Source: Prevotellaceae bacterium
GTDB lineage: Bacteria; Bacteroidota; Bacteroidia; Bacteroidales; UBA932
Direction: 5' to 3'
Assembly (NCBI GenBank): GCA_031269545.1
Contig: JAISYZ010000215.1
Coordinates: 1 to 32,000, forward strand
Length of the DNA: 32,000 nt
The notes below the pieces were generated by a model. That model had not been told where the DNA came from and made no database searches. It saw only the letters and a program-made list of their open reading frames with translations. A program made the translations under genes and the position numbers. Below, in pieces: positions 7,899 through 18,644 of this stretch; within the stretch, counting starts at the first letter, position 1, and each line of letters opens with the position of its first letter.

Positions 7899-8588
7899 AT
7901 GACTCCACTGTTAGAAATTTGCACATATACCATAAATGATTGCATCGAAGCGCAGCGCGGCGGTGCAGACAGAATTGAACTTTGTTCGAACATGCCCGAA
8001 GGCGGAACAACGCCGAGTTGCGGAACAATGATAGCCGTTCGCAAGCATATCGACATAGCCATGCATGTTATGATTCGTCCGCGAGGCGGTAATTTTGTTT
8101 ATGACAAACATGAAGTACGGATTATGCTTGACGATATTCGCATGGCAAAACATTGCGGCACAAACGGACTTGTATTCGGCTGTTTAACTGCCGATTACGA
8201 AGTGGACATTAATGTTTGCAGGTTATTGATTGACGAAGCAAATCCTTTGCCCGTAACTTTTCATCGTGCATTCGACGAATGTAAGCATCCCGAACAGTCT
8301 TTGGAAAAAATTATTAACTTGGGTTTTTCACGTCTGCTGACTTCGGGACAATGCGCTGTAGCCGAAGATGGTATCCAACTGTTGCGGCAACTTGTTAAAC
8401 AGTCGGCAAATCGTATTATCATTATGCCCGGCAGCGGTATTACCCCAAATAATATTGAAAAAATTGCAATTGAAACAGGAGCAAATGAATTTCATACTTC
8501 GGCGCAAGCCATACGCGGCAAAGGTACAAAGGCAGAAACAGTTGCAAAATGCGTTGAAAAATTAAAAGTATTGAATCTTACTGCATGA
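7899..8588 (+). CDS. cutC: CutC family protein (copper homeostasis, TIM barrel)
   Basis: A 229-aa CutC homologue with PLLEICTYTINDCIEAQRGG at the start, then ADRIELCSNMPEGGTTPS, VMIRPRGGNFVY, VTFHRAFDE, RLLTSGQ and IMPGSGIT. These are all typical of the family's TIM barrel. CutC was first linked to copper tolerance in E. coli, and the reaction is not settled. The start is moved from 7851 to 7899 because the extra 16 residues are unlike CutC and contain the promoter box. The gene stands alone between two copies of a short direct repeat and converges with mtaB. Confidence 0.92.
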   Translation: MTPLLEICTYTINDCIEAQRGGADRIELCSNMPEGGTTPSCGTMIAVRKHIDIAMHVMIRPRGGNFVYDKHEVRIMLDDIRMAKHCGTNGLVFGCLTADYEVDINVCRLLIDEANPLPVTFHRAFDECKHPEQSLEKIINLGFSRLLTSGQCAVAEDGIQLLRQLVKQSANRIIIMPGSGITPNNIEKIAIETGANEFHTSAQAIRGKGTKAETVAKCVEKLKVLNLTA

Positions 8589-8634
8589 CAAAAAACAGTT
8601 TTTAATTCATAAAAGTTAGTTGTATTCTGCAGTC
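8587..8634 (+). repeat. Direct repeat flanking cutC, copy 2
   Basis: GACAAAAAACAGTTTTTAA is identical to 7701-7719. After a 15-base spacer comes TGTATTCTGCAGTC, which matches 7721-7734 except for one base. Read in frame it gives TKNSF-stop, the same as the aroB C-terminus, although no aroB gene is here. Confidence 0.7.
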
Positions 8635-8696
8635 TGTGTGAAATTCAATGATTTAATCCGAAAATTTTAGTTTTTTTTCATTTTAATCTCACTTTT

Positions 8697-10010
8697 TTAC
8701 TCGCGCAAAGTATAACAAATTTTTCCTGTTGCATTACCACTTTCGGCAATTCCTGTAATTTCAACAGTTGTAATTTTTCCTGTCAGTTCTTTTTGATAAG
8801 GCGTTTCAACTTTGATGTAATTTTCCGAAAATCCGAACATCATTTCGCCATGCCGAGCGCTTTCGAACAAAACTTTTACTTTTTTACCTGTATTGCGTTT
8901 ATAAAATTCATAATGAAGCGCTTCGCACAATATTTTCAATCTGTTCGCGCGTTCGGCTTTTATATTGTTTGCTACTTTTCCTTCCATAGTCGAAGTTACT
9001 GTATTTGTTCTGTCGGAATATGGAAAAATATGCAGAAAAGCAGGATTTATTTCCTGTAAAAATTTATATGTTACATTAAAATCCTCGTCGGTTTCGGTTG
9101 GAAATCCGACAATTACGTCAATTCCGATAAAAGCGTCTGGAATAAGTTTGAAAATGTTATTTATACGCTGCGCAAAAAATTTTGTATTGTATCGACGGCG
9201 CATTAAGGCAAGAATTTTATCGCATCCCGATTGTAAAGGTATATGAAAGTGAGGTAAAAATTTTGTCGAAACTCTAACAAAATTAATGATTTTATCTGTC
9301 AATAAGTTTGGTTCTATCGACGATATTCTGTAACGTTCAATTCCTTCTATGCTTTCCAAATTTTTCAGTAAATCCAAAAAAGGTTCGCCTGTCGTTTTGC
9401 CAAAATCTCCCGTATTTACGCCTGTGATAATGATTTCTTTAACTCCCGAATTTGCAATAATTTGCGCTTCGTTGCAAATCTCGGCGATAGAAATATTTCG
9501 ACTTTTTCCGCGTGCCATTGGAATTGTACAGTAAGAACAATTATAATCGCAACCATCCTGTACTTTAAGAAATGAGCGAGTACGGTCGCCAAGCGAAAAT
9601 GCCTTGAAAAAACTTTTTGTTTCGTTTATTTCGCAGGAAAAAATTTTTGCTTTGCGCTTTTCATTTATTGTATTCACATATTCAAAAATATTTCCTTTTT
9701 GGTCGGCTCCTGCAACAATATCAACGCCTTCGATTGCTGCCAGCTCTTGAGGTTTCAATTGAGCATAACATCCTGTTGCAACGATAATTGCATTAGGCGC
9801 CTGTTTTGTGATCTTACGCAATAACTGTCGGCATTTTTTATCGGCATTTTCGGTTACCGAACAAGTATTTACAACATACACGTCAGCAATTTGTGTAGAA
9901 GGCACGCGCACAAAATCATTTTCGAGAAACTTGCGTGCAAGCGTTGATGTTTCCGAAAAATTAAGCTTGCAACCAAGCGTACAGAATGCTATTTTACGTT
10001 TTTCGCTCAT
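8697..10010 (-). CDS. mtaB: tRNA t6A37 methylthiotransferase MtaB
   Basis: A radical-SAM enzyme that adds a methylthio group to t6A37 to make ms2t6A in tRNA-Lys(UUU). The N-terminal UPF0004 domain holds the auxiliary [4Fe-4S] cysteines Cys14 (TLGCKLNFSE), Cys50 (NTCSVTE) and Cys81 (TGCYAQ). The radical-SAM motif CDYNCSYC spans 154-161. A C-terminal TRAM-like RNA-binding region ends the 437-aa protein. The GCKLN...NTCSVT signature separates MtaB from MiaB and RimO. It depends on t6A, whose first enzyme (TsaC) is encoded nearby. The start is the only good ATG and lies very close to its -7 box. Confidence 0.93.
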   Translation of the reverse strand: MSEKRKIAFCTLGCKLNFSETSTLARKFLENDFVRVPSTQIADVYVVNTCSVTENADKKCRQLLRKITKQAPNAIIVATGCYAQLKPQELAAIEGVDIVAGADQKGNIFEYVNTINEKRKAKIFSCEINETKSFFKAFSLGDRTRSFLKVQDGCDYNCSYCTIPMARGKSRNISIAEICNEAQIIANSGVKEIIITGVNTGDFGKTTGEPFLDLLKNLESIEGIERYRISSIEPNLLTDKIINFVRVSTKFLPHFHIPLQSGCDKILALMRRRYNTKFFAQRINNIFKLIPDAFIGIDVIVGFPTETDEDFNVTYKFLQEINPAFLHIFPYSDRTNTVTSTMEGKVANNIKAERANRLKILCEALHYEFYKRNTGKKVKVLFESARHGEMMFGFSENYIKVETPYQKELTGKITTVEITGIAESGNATGKICYTLRE

Positions 10011-10020
10011 AATAATCGCA

Positions 10021-10028
10021 CAAAAGTA
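10021..10028 (-). promoter_or_regulatory. TAnnTTTG -7 box for mtaB
   Basis: On the minus strand TACTTTTG ends 10 bases before the mtaB ATG. The transcript would have only a few untranslated bases and be nearly leaderless. Confidence 0.5.
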
Positions 10029-10185
10029 ATCAAAAATTAAATAATCTGATTTTTGATGAACATAATAAGTTCATTGATTAAAATCTTTGCTTGGCAATGC
10101 TGAATATCGCACGGATTTTTAGTGTTAAATTACCAAATAGCAAATATCTAAATTGCTGAATATTAAACAGTAAAACAGCAAATCA

Positions 10186-10848
10186 TCAATCATAATCAAC
10201 AAAATCTTTGATAAGCTCAAAAAGTTTGTCGCTGTGTACGACATAACTTCCGTGATTTTCGCCTTTGATAATTTTCAGTTTGCTGTTTTGAATTTGTGCT
10301 GCAATATTTAGCGTATGTATTTTTTTTATCATATCTTTTTGCCCCGCCAAAACAAGTGTCGGCGTTTTGATTTTTTGTAATTCGCAATCGCTTATATTCG
10401 GCTGTGTGGTCATCATTTTTATTTTTTTGCTGCGAGTAAAAAAATATATTATCCTGAATAAAAACATCCATTTGTTTTTCAATCCTTTCGGCGTTGTGTT
10501 CGCTCCGCTTATAATCAATTTGTCTAACAAATACGGATGCTTCGAGGCAATGATTATTCCTGCAATTCCTCCATCGCTGAAACCGTAGAAAACAGGTTGT
10601 ATCAGTTCGAGTTTTTTTATAAATTCAACAAAATCGGAGGCAATATCCTGATAATTGTATGTATTTATTTTGCTGCTGTTTCCGTGTCCTCGAGTATCAA
10701 TTGCATATACGCAAAATTTTGCGCTCAGCACGTCAATAATTCTGTCAAATATTTCATGGTTTTCGCCGTTGCCGTGAGTTAAAATGAATGGCTGTCCGCT
10801 GCCTGTTTTCGTGTAAAACAAATCAACATTGTTAACATGTATTTTCAT
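10186..10848 (-). CDS. Alpha/beta hydrolase
   Basis: A 220-aa cytoplasmic alpha/beta-hydrolase with an oxyanion-hole HGNGEN near residue 25, DTRGHGNSS near 51 and the nucleophile elbow GFSDGG with Ser91. The acid is probably the Asp in LAGQKDM, and the His is in GENHGSY near the C-terminus. The cap region is short compared with typical 260-280-aa members. The substrate is unknown. It lies 6 bases downstream of the YitT-family gene, so both are in one operon. The secreted hydrolase at 16439 has the same GFSDGG elbow and is probably a distant paralogue. Confidence 0.85.
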   Translation of the reverse strand: MKIHVNNVDLFYTKTGSGQPFILTHGNGENHEIFDRIIDVLSAKFCVYAIDTRGHGNSSKINTYNYQDIASDFVEFIKKLELIQPVFYGFSDGGIAGIIIASKHPYLLDKLIISGANTTPKGLKNKWMFLFRIIYFFTRSKKIKMMTTQPNISDCELQKIKTPTLVLAGQKDMIKKIHTLNIAAQIQNSKLKIIKGENHGSYVVHSDKLFELIKDFVDYD

Positions 10849-10854
10849 AATTAA

Positions 10855-11739
10855 TTATTTTGTTTTAATAGCATCAAAACCGCGTCCGTACACGCCCATC
10901 ACGCTCGATTCCGAGATGAATGCATCTTTGTCGATGCTGTTTATGATTTGATGAATTTGTTTAATATCTTTTTTTCGCACAATGACAACAAGCACATTGC
11001 CTTCCTTTTTTGAGTACCAGCCCATCGAACGCAACGCCGTAACTCCGCGATATGCTTCGTTATTTATTCTGTCGGCAATTTCTTCGTATTTTGATGAAAT
11101 TATAAATATTTGTACCGACTGTTTTGAACCGGAAAGCAACAAATCGACCGAATACGAAAATACAGCCATTGTTACATAACCGTAAACTATTGTTCTGAAA
11201 TCGTAATTGATAAAAAATGACGAACCTATAATTATCAAATCGGCATACAGAAAAACTTTGCCCGGCGAGATATTTCGATATTTATTTACTATCATTGCAA
11301 CAATATCGGTTCCGCCGGCGCTTCCTCCGTTTTGAAAAGTAATAGCAATGCCAAAACCGCTAACTATTCCGCCAAGAATGGCACAAATAAGTTTGTCGCT
11401 TTCTTTGAAAGATTTGGTAATAAATTCAGGTTCAGGCAAAACGGCAAGCATGATAAATGTAAATGCAATTCCGTAAATGGTTTTTACTCCAAAACCGTTT
11501 CCAAGTATTTTGAACCCTATTATCAGCAAAATAGCGTTTAGAATGAAAAAAGAATAACTCACAGGAACAAATTCTCCCGAAAGATAATATACGACCGTTG
11601 CTACGCCTGTAGCGCCGCCGCCGACAATTTCGTTGGGAATAAGAAAAGCAACCCAAGCCAGTACGTATAAAAACAAACCTATCGTAATTCCGATATACGA
11701 ACGAATTTCTTTGTAAATTCTATTATTTGATGCCGCCAT
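10855..11739 (-). CDS. YitT family membrane protein (DUF161 + DUF2179)
   Basis: A polytopic inner-membrane protein with about five to six hydrophobic segments (ITIGLFLYVLAWVAFLIPNE, YSFFILNAILLIIGFKILG, LICAILGGIVSGFGIAITF and others). A soluble C-terminal DUF2179 domain follows, containing GVTALRSMGWYSKKEGNVL and ending ESSVMGVYGRGFD. The GGxxGGTDIVAMI motif (GGSAGGTDIVAMIVN) is diagnostic of the family. Its function is unknown, though a transport role is usually guessed. The start is the ATG at 11739 (MAASNN); the ORF-track TTG at 11760 overlaps the promoter box. It is the first gene of an operon with the hydrolase. Confidence 0.9.
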   Translation of the reverse strand: MAASNNRIYKEIRSYIGITIGLFLYVLAWVAFLIPNEIVGGGATGVATVVYYLSGEFVPVSYSFFILNAILLIIGFKILGNGFGVKTIYGIAFTFIMLAVLPEPEFITKSFKESDKLICAILGGIVSGFGIAITFQNGGSAGGTDIVAMIVNKYRNISPGKVFLYADLIIIGSSFFINYDFRTIVYGYVTMAVFSYSVDLLLSGSKQSVQIFIISSKYEEIADRINNEAYRGVTALRSMGWYSKKEGNVLVVIVRKKDIKQIHQIINSIDKDAFISESSVMGVYGRGFDAIKTK

Positions 11740-11757
11740 GATCTTAATAAATTTCTG

Positions 11758-11765
11758 CAAAATTA
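11758..11765 (-). promoter_or_regulatory. TAnnTTTG -7 box for the YitT operon
   Basis: The minus strand reads TAATTTTG, 18 bases before the ATG at 11739. It overlaps the TTG that the ORF track uses as a start, which rules that start out. Confidence 0.55.
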
Positions 11766-11856
11766 TATTTTTTTTCGGAATTGTTGAAAAAAGTATAAAT
11801 ATTGATTTTTAATAATTTATTAATAAAATATTGTATCAAAAGTTCCGCTGCGCACC

Positions 11857-11884
11857 GGTTGCCTTACTTCGCTTGCAAAGACAG
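11857..11884. repeat. Diverged GTCATTGCGAGC-type intergenic repeat
   Basis: The minus strand reads CTGTCTTTGCAAGCGAAGTA followed by AGGCAACC, which is similar in layout to the copy at 2281. The rest of the 11766-12108 gap is AT-rich, without an open frame, hairpin or other element that I could support. Confidence 0.35.
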
Positions 11885-12108
11885 AAAAGAAATACTTCGA
11901 TACAGTTTTATTGAAATTTACCAATTACTTACGAACAAATTTAAAATATAATCTACTTTTGTCATAATCATTTTTAGTTAAATTTACGTGTGTATTAACT
12001 TCAAAAACGTAATGTGTAAATATTTGATATATTTGTTATTAACATATAATTCAAAAATCAATATCAAATTAATTTTCGTTTTTATTCGTATAATATTTAT
12101 TTTTTTAT

Positions 12109-12116
12109 TATCTTTG
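12109..12116 (+). promoter_or_regulatory. TAnnTTTG -7 box for rpsO
   Basis: TATCTTTG matches the consensus and ends 43 bases before the rpsO ATG. The leader of about 38 nt is longer than for the other genes here and could hold a site for S15 autoregulation, but no structure was recognised. Confidence 0.6.
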
Positions 12117-12159
12117 CCGCTCATTTTAAGAAAAATAAATTATTAATAAAATCGTTTTT

Positions 12160-12432
12160 ATGAACTATTTAAACGCAGAACAAAAGCAAGAAATTTTTGA
12201 AAAGTACGGACAGTCTAATACGGACACAGGTTCGGCAGAGAGCCAGGTAGCCCTATTTTCTTACCGTATCAACCATCTAACCGAGCATTTGAAGCAGAAC
12301 AAAAAAGATCACAACACAGAACGTTCACTTCTCCGCTTGGTTGGTAAAAGACGTAAAATGTTAAATTATTTGAAATCGGTTGATATTGCAAGATATAGAA
12401 ATGTTATTAAGGCGCTCAACCTTAGAAAGTAA
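12160..12432 (+). CDS. rpsO: 30S ribosomal protein S15
   Basis: A 90-aa primary 16S rRNA-binding protein of the small subunit, at the full usual length of 89-90 aa. Signature stretches are DTGSAESQVALFSYRINHLT, the KKDHNTERSLLRLVGKRRKM loop and the YLKSVDIARY helix. It is followed by a strong terminator and then pnp, the standard rpsO-pnp order in many bacteria. Confidence 0.97.
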   Translation: MNYLNAEQKQEIFEKYGQSNTDTGSAESQVALFSYRINHLTEHLKQNKKDHNTERSLLRLVGKRRKMLNYLKSVDIARYRNVIKALNLRK

Positions 12433-12436
12433 AAAG

Positions 12437-12461
12437 AAGAGAGGCAACCGTTGCCTCTCTT
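12437..12461 (+). terminator. rpsO terminator/attenuator hairpin
   Basis: A perfect 11-bp inverted repeat, AAGAGAGGCAA with a CCG loop and then TTGCCTCTCTT, starts 4 bases after the rpsO stop. The T-run is short (TT, then ACAATTTT). It may terminate rpsO or protect its 3' end while allowing some read-through to pnp. Confidence 0.75.
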
Positions 12462-12574
12462 TACAATTTTCAATTAGTAAAATTGTTGAATCTAAAACCA
12501 TCAAAAACAATTAAGTAATTTACATTGATACAAAATAATAAGCCAAATGAAACAGGCTGTAAAATAAAAATTTA

Positions 12575-14785
12575 ATGAATATAATAAAAAAAACTATTAC
12601 GCTTGATGACAATCGCGTAATTGAAATAGAAACCGGGAAATTAGCAAAACAGGCTGATGGTTCTGTGGTTGTAAAAATGGGAAAGACCATGCTTTTGGCA
12701 GCTGTTACATGCGCTAAAGAAGCTAAAGAAAATGTGGACTTTATGCCTTTACAGGTTGAATATAAAGAAAAATTTGCATCGGCAGGACGTTTTCCCGGCG
12801 GATTTCTCAAACGCGAAGGACGCCCTTCCGATTGTGAAATACTCGTATCGCGCTTGGTTGACAGGGCTTTACGACCTTTATTTCCTGACAATTTTCATGC
12901 TGAAGTTTATGTAACTATTAATCTTATTTCGGCAGATGGAACTGACATGCCAGATGCTCTTGCCGGACTTGCAGCTTCGGCTGCTTTGGCTGTTTCCGAT
13001 ATTCCATTTGGCGGACCTATTTCAGAAGTTAGAATTGCACGTACAGATGGAAACTGGATTATTAATCCAACTTTTGAGCAAAACGCAAATGCCGACATCG
13101 ATATTATGGTCGCTGCAACTTTCGATAATATATTGATGGTCGAAGGCGGAATGAAAGAAGTGTCGGAAGCCGATATGCTCGAAGCCATAAAAATAGCGCA
13201 TCAGGAAATTAAAAAACACTGCAAGATTCAAATGGAATTTACCGAAGAAGTCGGTAAAACTATTAAACGCGAATATTGCCACGAAACAAATGATGACGAA
13301 TTGAAAGCTGCCGTTCACGATTTCTGTTACGAAAAATGCTATGCAATTGCAAAAAGCGGAACAGGCAAACACGAACGCACCGAAGCATTTGTCGCTCTGA
13401 AAGATGAATTTATCGCAACAATTCCCGAAGAAGAAATAGATGAGAAAAAATCGATGATAGAACGTTACTATCACGATGTTGAAAAAGAAGCGATGCGCAA
13501 CATGATTCTCGACGAAGGTATTCGGCTCGATGGTCGTAAAACAACAGAAATTCGTCCTATATGGTGCGAAGTTGATTATCTTCCATCTGCTCACGGCTCG
13601 GCAATTTTTACGCGCGGCGAAACACAATCGTTAACAACAGTTACACTCGGAACAAAATTAGACGAAAAAGAACTTGACGAAGTTTTGATACAGGGATCAC
13701 AACAATTTGTGTTACATTATAATTTTCCGCCATTTTCTACGGGCGAAGCAAAAGCCTCGCGCGGAACTTCAAGACGCGAAATAGGACACGGAAATCTCGC
13801 ATTTCGCGCTCTTAAATCGTTAGTTCCGATAGGACAAAACAATCCTTATGCAATTCGCGTTGTTTCAGATATTTTAGAATCCAACGGCTCATCGTCAATG
13901 GCAACAGTTTGTGCAGGAACACTTGCATTAATGGATGCGGGCGTGAAAATTGCAAAACCTGTTTCGGGCATCGCTATGGGATTGATTACAGATACAAAGA
14001 ATAAGAAATTTGCAGTTCTTTCCGACATACTCGGCGATGAAGATCATCTCGGCGACATGGATTTCAAAGTTACAGGAACGAAAGACGGAATCACGGCAAC
14101 ACAAATGGATATAAAAGTTGATGGACTTCCGTACGAAGTGCTTGCACAGGCGCTCGAACAGGCTCGACAGGGACGTTTGCATATTTTAGGAAAAATACTG
14201 GAAACCATGAGCGAACCGCGAGCCGATTATAAACCACATGTTCCGCGTATCGAACAACTTGTTATCGACAAAGATTTTATCGGCGCTGTCATTGGTCCGG
14301 GCGGAAAAGTTATTCAGGAAATTCAGAAACTCACAAATTCGACAATTACCATTACCGAAGAAGGCGACAAAGGACTGGTTGATATTTTCTGCAACGACAA
14401 AGAAGGAATGGAATTGGCTATCAAAAAAATAAAAGATATAGTTACCGTTCCCGAAATTGGAGAAATTTATAAGGGAACAGTAAAAAGCATTTTGGAATTT
14501 GGCGCATTTGTTGAAATTCTTCCCAACAAAGACGGACTTTTGCATATATCCGAAATTGATTACAAACGATTCGGCAATATGGAAGAAACAGGTATAAAAG
14601 AAGGCGATACAATAGAAGTGAAACTTTTGGAAATTGACGACAGAACAGGAAAAATGAGACTTTCGCGACGTGCATTACTCGAAAAACCTGCAAACTGGCA
14701 AGAACCCGAACGGCAGGAACGTCCGCGAAACAACAACCGTAATAATGACAGGCGTAACAATAATCGCCGCAACAACAGAAGATAA
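12575..14785 (+). CDS. pnp: Polyribonucleotide nucleotidyltransferase (PNPase)
   Basis: A phosphorolytic 3'-5' exoribonuclease that can also add tails. Two RNase PH domains are visible, the second with [14 protein letters not shown] and the [20 protein letters not shown] region. The KH domain is near residue 568 ([19 protein letters not shown]), and the S1 domain runs from about 628 ([20 protein letters not shown]). The last 35 or so residues are an Arg/Asn-rich low-complexity tail ([18 protein letters not shown]), probably disordered and RNA-binding. The 736 aa length is normal for the group. Eno, a degradosome partner of RNase E in E. coli, is the next gene; that link is not established in Bacteroidetes. 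Confidence 0.97.
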   Translation: MNIIKKTITLDDNRVIEIETGKLAKQADGSVVVKMGKTMLLAAVTCAKEAKENVDFMPLQVEYKEKFASAGRFPGGFLKREGRPSDCEILVSRLVDRALRPLFPDNFHAEVYVTINLISADGTDMPDALAGLAASAALAVSDIPFGGPISEVRIARTDGNWIINPTFEQNANADIDIMVAATFDNILMVEGGMKEVSEADMLEAIKIAHQEIKKHCKIQMEFTEEVGKTIKREYCHETNDDELKAAVHDFCYEKCYAIAKSGTGKHERTEAFVALKDEFIATIPEEEIDEKKSMIERYYHDVEKEAMRNMILDEGIRLDGRKTTEIRPIWCEVDYLPSAHGSAIFTRGETQSLTTVTLGTKLDEKELDEVLIQGSQQFVLHYNFPPFSTGEAKASRGTSRREIGHGNLAFRALKSLVPIGQNNPYAIRVVSDILESNGSSSMATVCAGTLALMDAGVKIAKPVSGIAMGLITDTKNKKFAVLSDILGDEDHLGDMDFKVTGTKDGITATQMDIKVDGLPYEVLAQALEQARQGRLHILGKILETMSEPRADYKPHVPRIEQLVIDKDFIGAVIGPGGKVIQEIQKLTNSTITITEEGDKGLVDIFCNDKEGMELAIKKIKDIVTVPEIGEIYKGTVKSILEFGAFVEILPNKDGLLHISEIDYKRFGNMEETGIKEGDTIEVKLLEIDDRTGKMRLSRRALLEKPANWQEPERQERPRNNNRNNDRRNNNRRNNRR

Positions 14786-14807
14786 AAGTGTTTAAATATT
14801 TTTTTTC

Positions 14808-14844
14808 AAAGGAGTAGTTTTATCATAGAAATTACTCCTTTTTT
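14808..14844 (+). terminator. pnp terminator
   Basis: AAAGGAGTA, a 16-base loop, then TACTCCTTT running into a T-stretch, 22 bases after the pnp stop. This is a classic Rho-independent layout, though the loop is large. A run of T just before the stem may let it work for the opposite strand too. Confidence 0.7.
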
Positions 14845-14845
14845 G

Positions 14846-16390
<1,545 letters not shown>

Positions 16391-16438
16391 AACAAATTTT
16401 CATCTATTATTGGCAATTAAATTGAAAAAATCAAAAAT

Positions 16439-17317
16439 ATGAAAAAGATAATTGTGTTTTTGGGATTTGTTTTTGCGTTGAACATTATTACCGCAAATGC
16501 TCAGACTGTAAACAATTTGATTGCAAAAATCAATAATATCGAGACAAAAAAGTTTGATCATCTTACGGGAAAATATCTTGAAGTTGATGGCGCTAATATC
16601 TATTACGAAGAAATAAAAAACAAGGGAAAACCCGTTTTGCTTTTTTTGCACGGAGGATTTGGCAATATCGAAAGTTTTAATACAGTTATTCCTCTGTTTA
16701 CAAATGATTTTCATATAATCGGTATCGACAGCCGCGGACACGGAAAGTCAACGCTGGGAACAGATAAATTGAATTATGAAAGATTACAGGCGGATGTCGA
16801 AAGTGTTTTAAAACATTTGCAAATAAACGAAGTTTCAATTATAGGTTTCAGCGATGGAGGAATTGTCGGTTACCGATTGGCGGCTGCAAATAAAACTTTG
16901 GTAAACAGGTTAATTACAATAGGTGCAACGTGGAGTTTGGATGATGTAATATTAATGGAAAATTTAATGGCAACTGTAACTCCCGAAACATTAAAAGAAA
17001 TATTTGCTCAAGATTTTGAGTTTTATCAAAAAAAGAATCCACAACCCGACTTTATCAAATTTGCAAAATGCGTGATGGAAATGTGGTGCGACAAAAGCGA
17101 AGCAGGCTATCCTTATGCAAGTATTTCGGAAATCGAAGCGCCTGTTTTAATTGTAAGAGGCAACGACGACGAAATGTTTCCTCTCGAAAGCGCTGTGAAA
17201 CTGACACAAAAAATAAAAAACTCATTGCTGCTCAACATTCCGTTTGCGCCGCATGAAGCATTTAAAAAATATCCTCATATTTTTGAGATAATAACAAGAG
17301 AATTTTTACAGAAATAA
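16439..17317 (+). CDS. Exported alpha/beta hydrolase
   Basis: A 292-aa protein with a signal peptide (MKKIIVFLGFVFALNIITAN, cleavage probably after ANA) and an alpha/beta-hydrolase domain. Motifs are LFLHGGFGNIES (oxyanion hole), IGIDSRGHGKST, the nucleophile elbow IGFSDGGIVGYR, an Asp in VRGNDDEMFP and a His in FAPHEAF. It probably acts in the periplasm or at the outer membrane as an esterase, peptidase or lactonase; the sequence does not tell which. It follows eno closely on the same strand and has a terminator behind it, so it may be read from the eno transcript. Confidence 0.85.
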   Translation: MKKIIVFLGFVFALNIITANAQTVNNLIAKINNIETKKFDHLTGKYLEVDGANIYYEEIKNKGKPVLLFLHGGFGNIESFNTVIPLFTNDFHIIGIDSRGHGKSTLGTDKLNYERLQADVESVLKHLQINEVSIIGFSDGGIVGYRLAAANKTLVNRLITIGATWSLDDVILMENLMATVTPETLKEIFAQDFEFYQKKNPQPDFIKFAKCVMEMWCDKSEAGYPYASISEIEAPVLIVRGNDDEMFPLESAVKLTQKIKNSLLLNIPFAPHEAFKKYPHIFEIITREFLQK

Positions 17318-17383
17318 ATTACATGTCAATGAGATAAAGACAAGAAAGATTCTTGTATGCAAAAATTTTCCATATTTAAGCGA

Positions 17384-17418
17384 AGTATCGGCAGCTAGGG
17401 TTGCCGATACTCATTTTT
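17384..17418 (+). terminator. Terminator after the exported hydrolase
   Basis: AGTATCGGCA and TGCCGATACT form a perfect 10-bp stem with an 8-base loop, followed by CATTTTT. A smaller hairpin (ACAAGAA-AGA-TTCTTGT, 17340-17356) lies just upstream. Together they separate this transcript from porV. Confidence 0.7.
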
Positions 17419-17533
17419 ACGATAAAGAAGGATGCCTAAACTGGAAATTTTTAATAACTGACTAAATAATAGCAATATTAACGATACTTCCACAAAAATT
17501 TATTACCTTTCGGCGTTTTTATGCGTTTGATTA

Positions 17534-18637
17534 ATGATTTTTAGGATAAAACATATAATATTTGCTTTTTTGCTAATTTTGCCTGTTTGCGTTTTTTCGC
17601 AGAAGACCTTAGAGCCTGCGTTACAGGTACTTGTATTTGCTCCCGATGCGCGTTCGGCAGCAATGGGCGATGCCGGAATTGCAACATCCGCCGATGTAAA
17701 TTCTCAACACTGGAATGTTGCAAAATATGTTTTTGCCGCAAACAAAGGCGGCGCAGGACTGTCGTACACGCCTTGGCTGCGGGATGCTGCAAGCGATATT
17801 GATATTACATATTTGTCGGGGTTTTACAGATTTGCAGATAATCAGTCTTTAAGCGCTTCCTTGCGTTTCTTTTCGCTCGGAAATATTGATCTTTACACAA
17901 AAGATGCGCAATATTTGCAGTCGATAAAACCAAACGAATTTGCCGTTGATATTGCCTATTCGCGACGACTTGGAAGATATTTTTCGGGAGGAATAACATT
18001 CAGATACATAAATTCTTCGAAGATTATTGTCGAAAATTTCAGTAATGCCGTTTCAAAAACGTCAAACATTGCTGCCGATGTCGCATTTTATTATCAAAAA
18101 CCTGTAAGTTTATTAGGCAACGACAATTCGGAAATCGCTTTCGGTGCAACAGTCTGCAATTTCGGGACAAAACTTGAACTTTCGGATTCGTCAAGTTATT
18201 TTTTGCCCATGCGTCTGGGCTTTGGTTTTCGAGCAACCTTCAATATCGACAGTGAAAATGCTGTTTCGGCGACTGTCGAACTGAAAAAATCTCTTGTTCC
18301 TGACGATTATACTTACAGAAATTCGGATGTATTGAGCGCTGCGGCAAAAGGCGTTTTCAGCGGTTTTTCGCAAATGATTTACATTGTCGGAGCGGAATAT
18401 TCGTATAAAAATACTCTTATGTTTCGCGCTGGATATCACAGAGAATCAAAACTTTTAACAGACAATTCATATATAACTTTCGGCGTTGGAGCGAGGTACG
18501 AAAATTTGCATTTCGACGCTTCGTATCTCTTTATTACTGGCAACGAAAAAACCGCTATGAACAATACCTACAGAATTTCGCTCGCATGGACGTTTGGAAA
18601 GCAAAATCGCAATTATCATACTTATAATTTACCATAA
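17534..18637 (+). CDS. porV: Type IX secretion system outer-membrane protein PorV (LptO)-like
   Basis: PorV is an outer-membrane beta-barrel shuttle of the T9SS that brings cargo to the PorU sortase for attachment. This 367-aa protein has a signal peptide ending VCVFS with a mature N-terminal Gln. The family signature APDARSAAMGDAGIATSADV comes next, then NSQHWNVAKY, GAGLSYTPWLRD and FAVDIAYSRRLG, and the C-terminal strand ends in an amphipathic RISLAWTF. It is slightly shorter than the usual 380-400 aa and has a short extra tail after the last strand. PorQ and FadL-like proteins are the alternatives, but the RS/GAAMGDAG plus NSQHWN pairing favours PorV. porU is not adjacent. It converges with the barrel gene, 7 bases apart. 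Confidence 0.8.
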   Translation: MIFRIKHIIFAFLLILPVCVFSQKTLEPALQVLVFAPDARSAAMGDAGIATSADVNSQHWNVAKYVFAANKGGAGLSYTPWLRDAASDIDITYLSGFYRFADNQSLSASLRFFSLGNIDLYTKDAQYLQSIKPNEFAVDIAYSRRLGRYFSGGITFRYINSSKIIVENFSNAVSKTSNIAADVAFYYQKPVSLLGNDNSEIAFGATVCNFGTKLELSDSSSYFLPMRLGFGFRATFNIDSENAVSATVELKKSLVPDDYTYRNSDVLSAAAKGVFSGFSQMIYIVGAEYSYKNTLMFRAGYHRESKLLTDNSYITFGVGARYENLHFDASYLFITGNEKTAMNNTYRISLAWTFGKQNRNYHTYNLP

Positions 18638-18644
18638 ATTTATC

